Of a stretch of 18,050 bases of DNA, positions 14,156 through 18,050 are shown one piece after another. The DNA is taken from assembly GCA_045123075.1 (NCBI GenBank), contig JBGVIJ010000033.1:1-18050 (forward strand), in the 5' to 3' direction. The DNA comes from JAHHUH01 sp045123075 (GTDB taxonomy: Bacteria > Bacillota > Negativicutes > Acidaminococcales > Acidaminococcaceae). The first letter of the stretch is position 1; each line of letters begins with the position of its first letter. Both the position numbers and the translations under genes were made by a program. A model generated the notes under the pieces. It was not told the origin of the DNA, searched no databases, and was given only the letters and a program-made list of their open reading frames with translations.

Positions 14156-14416
14156 CTATTCTTCGTCTTCGTCGTCAGTTTGAATCAAACGATTTGCAAC
14201 AGTTTCAGGTTGTACTGCAGAAAGAATGATGTGACCGCTATCGGTAACAACAACTGCACGAGTACGACGACCATAGGTTGCGTCAATCAACATACCTTTA
14301 TCGCGCGCTTCTTGGATAATGCGTTTGATAGGTGCAGATTCAGGACTGATGATAGAAATAATACGATTAGCAGCAACAATGTTACCAAAACCGATGTTGA
14401 TTAATTTAATATCCAT
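14156..14416 (-). CDS. remA: RemA/DUF370 family regulatory protein
   Basis: RemA is a small DNA-binding protein. In Bacillus subtilis it forms ring-like oligomers and activates extracellular matrix and osmoprotection genes. The 86-residue sequence starts MDIKLINIGFGNIVAANRII and continues with ISPESAPIKRIIQEARDKG and IDATYGRRTRAVVVTDSGHI, all strongly conserved in this family. The C-terminal tail is acidic (DDEDEE). GGGAGG precedes ATG 14416. The yicC-remA-gmk-rpoZ order matches many Firmicutes and supports the assignment. Its target genes in this organism are unknown. The name rests on family membership; some genomes label it only DUF370. Confidence 0.93.
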   Translation of the reverse strand: MDIKLINIGFGNIVAANRIISIISPESAPIKRIIQEARDKGMLIDATYGRRTRAVVVTDSGHIILSAVQPETVANRLIQTDDEDEE

Positions 14417-14431
14417 AAAAGCCTCCCGTGT

Positions 14432-15331
14432 TTATTCAATGTTTTGAATTTGCTCACGAATTTTTTCAATTTCAGCTTTAATTTCTACTACAATTTGTGC
14501 CAAGGTATAATCGTTAGCTTTAGAAGCAATGGTATTTGCTTCACGGTTGAACTCTTGAATCAAGAAGTCCAGTTTGCGACCAACAGGTTGGTCGGAGTTG
14601 ATGATGTTTTTGAATTGCTTAATATGGCTTTTCAAACGAACAATTTCTTCGGTAATGCTTGCACGGTCTGCAAAGATTGCAACTTCTTGGAGCAAGCGTT
14701 CCGGTTCAACGGTGATATTGTGGTCAGCCAAAAGATTGTTCAAACGATCAGTCAATTTAGCTTGATATTCTTCCACAACCATCGGAGAACGAGCTTCAAT
14801 TTGAGTAAGTTTTTCAGCAATCAAATCTGCACGGTAGATGAAGTCACCGTAAATGTTACCACCTTCGGTTTCACGCATTGCTACCAAGTTTTTCAATGCT
14901 TCAGCAACAGCTTGTTCAACTTTAGGCCAAACGGTTTCTACATCAAAGAAGCCTTCTTTAACGTTGATGACGTCTTGGCAACGAGAAAGGTACATTACTT
15001 CTTGAGCGCTATTCAAAGTAAGTTCTTCCAAACCAATAGCAGAACCAACTTCTTGCAAAGCTCTGTGGTAAGCAGCAGCCAAGTTTTTATCAACTTTCAA
15101 AGTGCAGTTTTCACTGGAAGTGTAGTCTGCGTTGATGAAGACATCAATACGACCACGATTAACAGTTTTCAAAATGGTTTTACGAATTTTATCTTCCAAG
15201 GGATTGAGGAAGCGGGGTAAACGGATTGCAACTTCATTGTAACGATGGTTTACGGTCTTCATCTCTACAGTAACGGAAAAGTTTTCGTCTTCGTATTGAC
15301 CGCGACCAAAACCGGTCATGCTTTTTAACAT
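14432..15331 (-). CDS. yicC: YicC/YloC family endoribonuclease
   Basis: The YicC/YloC family takes part in RNA turnover, and E. coli YicC has been reported as an endoribonuclease. The 299-residue protein begins with the signature LKSMTGFGRG (2-11), followed by EMKTVNHRYNEVAIRLPR (23-40), a long helical middle, and the conserved C-terminal part VGRKLDFLIQEFNREANTIASKAND, which holds acidic and asparagine residues expected near the active site. AGGAGG lies 5 bp before ATG 15331. It is the first gene of the operon running to coaBC. Its promoter at 15415-15443 is about 84 bp upstream, and the transcript would open with a hairpin at 15372-15409. Confidence 0.94.
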   Translation of the reverse strand: MLKSMTGFGRGQYEDENFSVTVEMKTVNHRYNEVAIRLPRFLNPLEDKIRKTILKTVNRGRIDVFINADYTSSENCTLKVDKNLAAAYHRALQEVGSAIGLEELTLNSAQEVMYLSRCQDVINVKEGFFDVETVWPKVEQAVAEALKNLVAMRETEGGNIYGDFIYRADLIAEKLTQIEARSPMVVEEYQAKLTDRLNNLLADHNITVEPERLLQEVAIFADRASITEEIVRLKSHIKQFKNIINSDQPVGRKLDFLIQEFNREANTIASKANDYTLAQIVVEIKAEIEKIREQIQNIE

Positions 15332-15371
15332 GAATTCCTCCTAACTGACGACTTGCGCCTAACGAACTTTT

Positions 15372-15409
15372 TTCAATAGATAAGGCTTCACAAACTTGCT
15401 TATCTTGAA
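15372..15409 (-). other. Hairpin at the predicted 5' end of the yicC operon transcript
   Basis: On the minus strand TTCAA-GATAAG (15399-15409) pairs with CTTATC-TA-TTGAA (15372-15384), an 11-bp stem with a 2-nt bulge and a 14-nt loop. The promoter predicts a start near 15408, so this stem would sit at the extreme 5' end of the mRNA, where such structures commonly protect against decay. Confidence 0.45.
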
Positions 15410-15414
15410 GAATA

Positions 15415-15443
15415 ATTATATCACACTTTTTTCGTTTTTTCAG
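15415..15443 (-). promoter_or_regulatory. yicC operon promoter
   Basis: On the minus strand TGA-TATAAT gives an extended consensus -10 (TATAAT at 15415-15420), with a weak CTGAAA -35 (15438-15443) at 17 bp. Its -35 region overlaps an inverted repeat, TTTTCAGCG (15437-15445) with CGCTGAAAA (15461-15469). Confidence 0.7.
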
Positions 15444-15472
15444 CGTTTTTCTACGCTTTTCGCTGAAAATCT

Positions 15473-15501
15473 TTGCCGTTTTCGCTCTTATTCGTTATAA
15501 T
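15473..15501 (+). promoter_or_regulatory. Putative plus-strand promoter upstream of the structured region and rqcH
   Basis: TTGCCG (15473-15478) and TATAAT (15496-15501) are 17 bp apart. A start near 15508 would transcribe the whole structured segment and give rqcH a leader of about 420 nt. No other strong promoter is evident in the 57 bp between that segment and rqcH. Confidence 0.45.
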
Positions 15502-15562
15502 TAACTTACATTCTATATTAAACATTCGTGATTAATTGCTTCCGCTCATGCAGAAATGCTTA

Positions 15563-15869
15563 ACGCTCCCTTTAGTATGAAAATATTACCTCGCAAACAA
15601 CTCGCTTCGCTCAAACAAGTTTGCTCGTTGTAATATTTTCTTTATTACAGAGTCGCTACATTTCTGAATGTCGCTTTAAAGCAATTAAATCACTCATTGT
15701 AACTTCATTTAGCAATTTAATTACTCTCAAGCAACAATCAGGGAAATTTTAGTGACCTTAATTCAAGAAAATATTGCTAAGGACACATCCTGAGCTGTTA
15801 TTTCTAAGATTTCGAATAATCTCCGAAGCGAATATGTGGACAGCAATATTTTCATACTAAAAGGAACGT
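15563..15869. repeat. 307-bp MITE-like element with 25-bp terminal inverted repeats
   Basis: The ends 15563-15587 and 15845-15869 are inverted copies matching at 23 of 25 positions, including a perfect 17-bp core (TTTAGTATGAAAATATT). Inside, hairpin A pairs GAAAATATTAC (15579-15589) with GTAATATTTTC (15630-15640), plus GCAAAC with GTTTGC. Hairpin B pairs GAAAATATTGCT (15767-15778) with AGCAATATTTTC (15842-15853). The left half lies inside a longer imperfect hairpin, 15530-15691. No open frame of useful size is present and no clear target-site duplication is visible. It could be a miniature transposable element or a conserved structured RNA. Confidence 0.55.
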
Positions 15870-15926
15870 CAAAAAATTTTCCGTTGCAGAGAGTATTAAA
15901 TTGCGAAAGATATATAAGAGGTATCT

Positions 15927-17660
15927 ATGAATCTCGAAGGCTTAACTTTAAAACTCGTTACTGACAACTTGATAAAGCAACTTGAAGGCGGAAAGATTTA
16001 TAAAATTTTCATGCCCACTCCGAACAGTTTGCTACTGATGGTACGTCGTGACCGCGACACTATCGCCCTGCTGGCAGATATGAACGGCGGTAGCCCTGCA
16101 CTGTACTTCCCCACCAAGCTTCCTGAAAATCCGGAAGTACCTCCTACATTATGTATGCTTTTACGCAAACACTTGGAAGAAGGACGCATTGCTAAAATCT
16201 CCCAAAGCGGACTTGACCGTGTTATTACTATGGAGATTGATTTACTTGGAGCAAGCAGTAAGATTGTTACTAAGAAATTGATTTTTGAACTTACCGGTAA
16301 AAACAGCAACATTATCTTCGTTCAAGACGATGTTATCTTAGACAGCTTGAAGCACGTCAACGCAGCTCAAAGCAGTTACCGTATTATCTTGCCGGGCAAA
16401 CCGTACATCGCCCCGCCTCCCCAAGAAGGCTTAAACTTACTCACTACTCCCGCAGAGAAAATAGCAGAAGCTGCCGGCAAACTTCCCGCCGCCAATATTT
16501 CCAAAGCTCTTATTAGCGTAACTACCGGTATTGGCAAATTTACTGCTAATGAAATTTTGGCAGAAGCGGATATTCTTCCCAACAAAGTTGGCTTAGAATA
16601 CCACGACCTTCCCCGCTTGACTGCTGCTATTGAAAAATGGCAAGAACGTATGGAAATGAACTTGCCTGTTTACGCACTGGTAAGCCGTACTAACCAGGTT
16701 AAAACTATTTTGCCCATGGCTCCCAAAAATTTAGAGCAAGGCATGCAAGTAAAAGAGTTTGTTAACATCAACGAAGCAATCTGCTTCGCCATGAGCTTAA
16801 AGCCCATCCAACTTCCTCAACACGAGCAGCTCCAGAAAATTGTTACTACGGAAATTGGCAAGCTTACTAAAAAATTGGACGCTCTCGGAAATGACTTGCT
16901 CACTGCCAGCGATGCGGAAGCTCAACGCATGCTTGCAGATACCATTATGGCAAACATCTACCAAATAAAAAAAGGTCAGCAAAGCGCCGACCTCATCAAT
17001 ATTTACGATGGAGAGCCTGTTACCGTTGTACTATCTCCCACTCTCAGCCCCACTGAGAATGCACAAGCTTACTACAAACGCTACAATAAATATAAGCGTG
17101 CGCAAACAGAAGTGCAGTTGCAATTAGAAGCTACCCAAGAAATGTTGGACTACCTTGCTAGCATCGAAGCTTCTCTTCTCACTGCAACAACAAAGAGTGA
17201 AATTGAAGAAGTCACTCAAGAATTGACTGCAGTTGGCGTTTTAAAAGAAGTTGGTAAGAAAAAGAATAAGGCAGGCTGGACTAAATCCCAACCTTTGCAC
17301 ATCAAGCTTAACGAAGATACTGATTTATACATCGGTAAAAACAATAAGCAAAATGATTACGTTACCTTTACTGTTGGTGGACCCAATGATTTATGGTTCC
17401 ACACCAAAGATATTCCGGGAAGCCACATCATTTTGAAAACTACTCTTCCCGAACCTACGGAGCGTGACATTGACATTGCGTGCCAACTGGCAGGTTATTT
17501 CAGCAAAGCTCGTAATGGCAGTAACATTCCTGTAGATTGCACTAAACGTCGTTACGTTAAGAAGCCTAGTGGAAGTAAGCCGGGATTTGTAATTTTTACC
17601 AACAACAGCACTTACTACACAACTCCTGATGAAAACTTAATAAATGAACTGCTAAAATAA
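15927..17660 (+). CDS. rqcH: Ribosome quality control protein RqcH (NFACT family)
   Basis: RqcH binds 50S subunits carrying stalled peptidyl-tRNA and directs alanine tailing of the nascent chain. The 577-residue protein has the full NFACT layout. NFACT-N is at 1-180, with the D97-R98 pair needed for tailing in B. subtilis. A helix-hairpin-helix-like region lies around GIGKFTANEI (201-210), a coiled-coil middle at about 295-440, and NFACT-R from about 455 with DLWFHTKDIPGSHIILK (488-504). The C-terminal RNA-binding tail is basic (KRRYVKKPSGSKPG). AAGAGG precedes ATG 15927. Older annotations call this family fibronectin-binding protein (Fbp/FbpA); a surface role is not supported by any signal peptide. 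It is monocistronic, and a terminator shared with brnQ follows. Confidence 0.95.
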   Translation: MNLEGLTLKLVTDNLIKQLEGGKIYKIFMPTPNSLLLMVRRDRDTIALLADMNGGSPALYFPTKLPENPEVPPTLCMLLRKHLEEGRIAKISQSGLDRVITMEIDLLGASSKIVTKKLIFELTGKNSNIIFVQDDVILDSLKHVNAAQSSYRIILPGKPYIAPPPQEGLNLLTTPAEKIAEAAGKLPAANISKALISVTTGIGKFTANEILAEADILPNKVGLEYHDLPRLTAAIEKWQERMEMNLPVYALVSRTNQVKTILPMAPKNLEQGMQVKEFVNINEAICFAMSLKPIQLPQHEQLQKIVTTEIGKLTKKLDALGNDLLTASDAEAQRMLADTIMANIYQIKKGQQSADLINIYDGEPVTVVLSPTLSPTENAQAYYKRYNKYKRAQTEVQLQLEATQEMLDYLASIEASLLTATTKSEIEEVTQELTAVGVLKEVGKKKNKAGWTKSQPLHIKLNEDTDLYIGKNNKQNDYVTFTVGGPNDLWFHTKDIPGSHIILKTTLPEPTERDIDIACQLAGYFSKARNGSNIPVDCTKRRYVKKPSGSKPGFVIFTNNSTYYTTPDENLINELLK

Positions 17661-17664
17661 GAAA

Positions 17665-17701
17665 ACGCCTCTTGCATCGAAACAAGAGGCGTAATTTTTT
17701 A
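17665..17701. terminator. Shared terminator between convergent rqcH and brnQ
   Basis: ACGCCTCTTG (17665-17674) pairs perfectly with CAAGAGGCGT (17683-17692) around an 8-nt loop. A T run follows on the plus strand (17695-17700) and an A-rich tract precedes it, so it can stop both transcripts. The T run overlaps the brnQ stop codon. Confidence 0.9.
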
Positions 17702-18050
17702 TTTAGAGGTTGCTTTCCAAATCATACCAACGATGATACCAAGCAAGCACGGTGTAATCCAGCCAAAGCCAATGTTATAAAGCGGAACGTAAGCACTTAA
17801 AAGGTCACCTACGAAACCGATGTCAGTACCGCTAGCACGCAAGCCGTCGAAGATTGCGAAGATAGTGGTAAAGAACATACACGGACGATAGATTTTAGGA
17901 TCACGATGGAAAATACCATTGCACAAGTTCAAGAGAACGATAACGATGGTAATGGGATACAGAATGCACAATACGGGGATTGCGAACTGAATCAGCTTGC
18001 TTAAACCAACGTTAGAAACAACAAAGCTGAATAAACAAATGACAGCAACG
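17699..18050 (-). CDS. brnQ: Branched-chain amino acid transport system carrier BrnQ, C-terminal part (runs off the window)
   Basis: BrnQ is a sodium- or proton-coupled symporter for leucine, isoleucine and valine in the inner membrane. Only the last 116 or so codons are inside; the frame stays open to the right edge and the start is not visible. The visible part has about three hydrophobic segments. It includes VAVICLFSFVVSNVGLSKLI and then AIPVLCILYPITIVIVLLNL, matching the SN-x-G-L-x-x-L-I and P-V-L-x-x-x-Y-P pattern of the family near its C-terminus. The tail GWITPCLLGIIVGMIWKATSK agrees. It converges on rqcH with one shared terminator. The family call is good; which branched-chain residue it prefers cannot be told. 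Confidence 0.88.
   Translation of the reverse strand, partial: VAVICLFSFVVSNVGLSKLIQFAIPVLCILYPITIVIVLLNLCNGIFHRDPKIYRPCMFFTTIFAIFDGLRASGTDIGFVGDLLSAYVPLYNIGFGWITPCLLGIIVGMIWKATSK

Noticed and set aside
14444..15220. Plus-strand 258-codon frame
   Set aside because: Antisense to yicC, Phe/Asn-rich, without a ribosome-binding site.
15579..15640. Hairpin A considered as an intrinsic terminator
   Set aside because: There is no T run after it and the stem is AT-rich with internal loops; it fits better as part of the repeat element.

Overview
The window looks like a chromosomal housekeeping region of an anaerobic Gram-positive-lineage bacterium. The likeliest home is the Negativicutes (Phascolarctobacterium/Acidaminococcus-like). 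Supporting signs are the block yicC-remA-gmk-rpoZ-coaBC, a SAM-I (S-box) riboswitch before metK, RqcH and RemA, strong AGGAGG ribosome-binding sites, AT-rich intergenic DNA, two NhaC-type antiporters and a citrate lyase ligase. The taxon is an inference; no rRNA gene is present. I see no phage, insertion sequence with a transposase, or CRISPR array.

Layout. Positions 1-1444 (-) hold the N-terminal 481 codons of recG, divergent from rpmB (+). A small zinc-ribbon protein (-) and an SDR oxidoreductase (-) follow; the SDR gene lies between two almost identical terminators. A tRNA Pro-Gly-Arg cluster (-, about 3317-3592) has its own promoter. Upstream of it are an acyl-ACP thioesterase and a small Tudor-like protein (-). 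Next come a secreted His-rich protein (-) and an nhaC-iadA operon (-) with a perfect GTATAC-centred palindrome upstream. A stand-alone citC (-) has an unusual leader. metK and a second NhaC-type transporter (probably the methionine transporter MetT) form an operon (-) under a SAM-I riboswitch. The operon yicC-remA-gmk-rpoZ-coaBC (-) starts at about 15.4 kb. A 595-bp intergenic region then precedes rqcH (+), which converges on a partial brnQ (-).

Functional themes. RNA, ribosome and repair housekeeping: recG, L28, tRNAs, YicC, omega, RqcH. Nucleotide, cofactor and SAM supply: gmk, coaBC, metK. Amino-acid and peptide use: iadA, the two NhaC carriers, brnQ.

The least explained sequence is the intergenic region 15332-15926. 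It carries a 307-bp segment with 25-bp near-perfect terminal inverted repeats and nested internal hairpins, preceded by a plausible plus-strand promoter. It could be a MITE, a structured rqcH leader or a small RNA. The second candidate is the citC leader, whose two inverted repeats interlock in pseudoknot order directly before the ribosome-binding site and enclose a nine-codon open frame. All calls come from reading the sequence; no database search or folding program was run.
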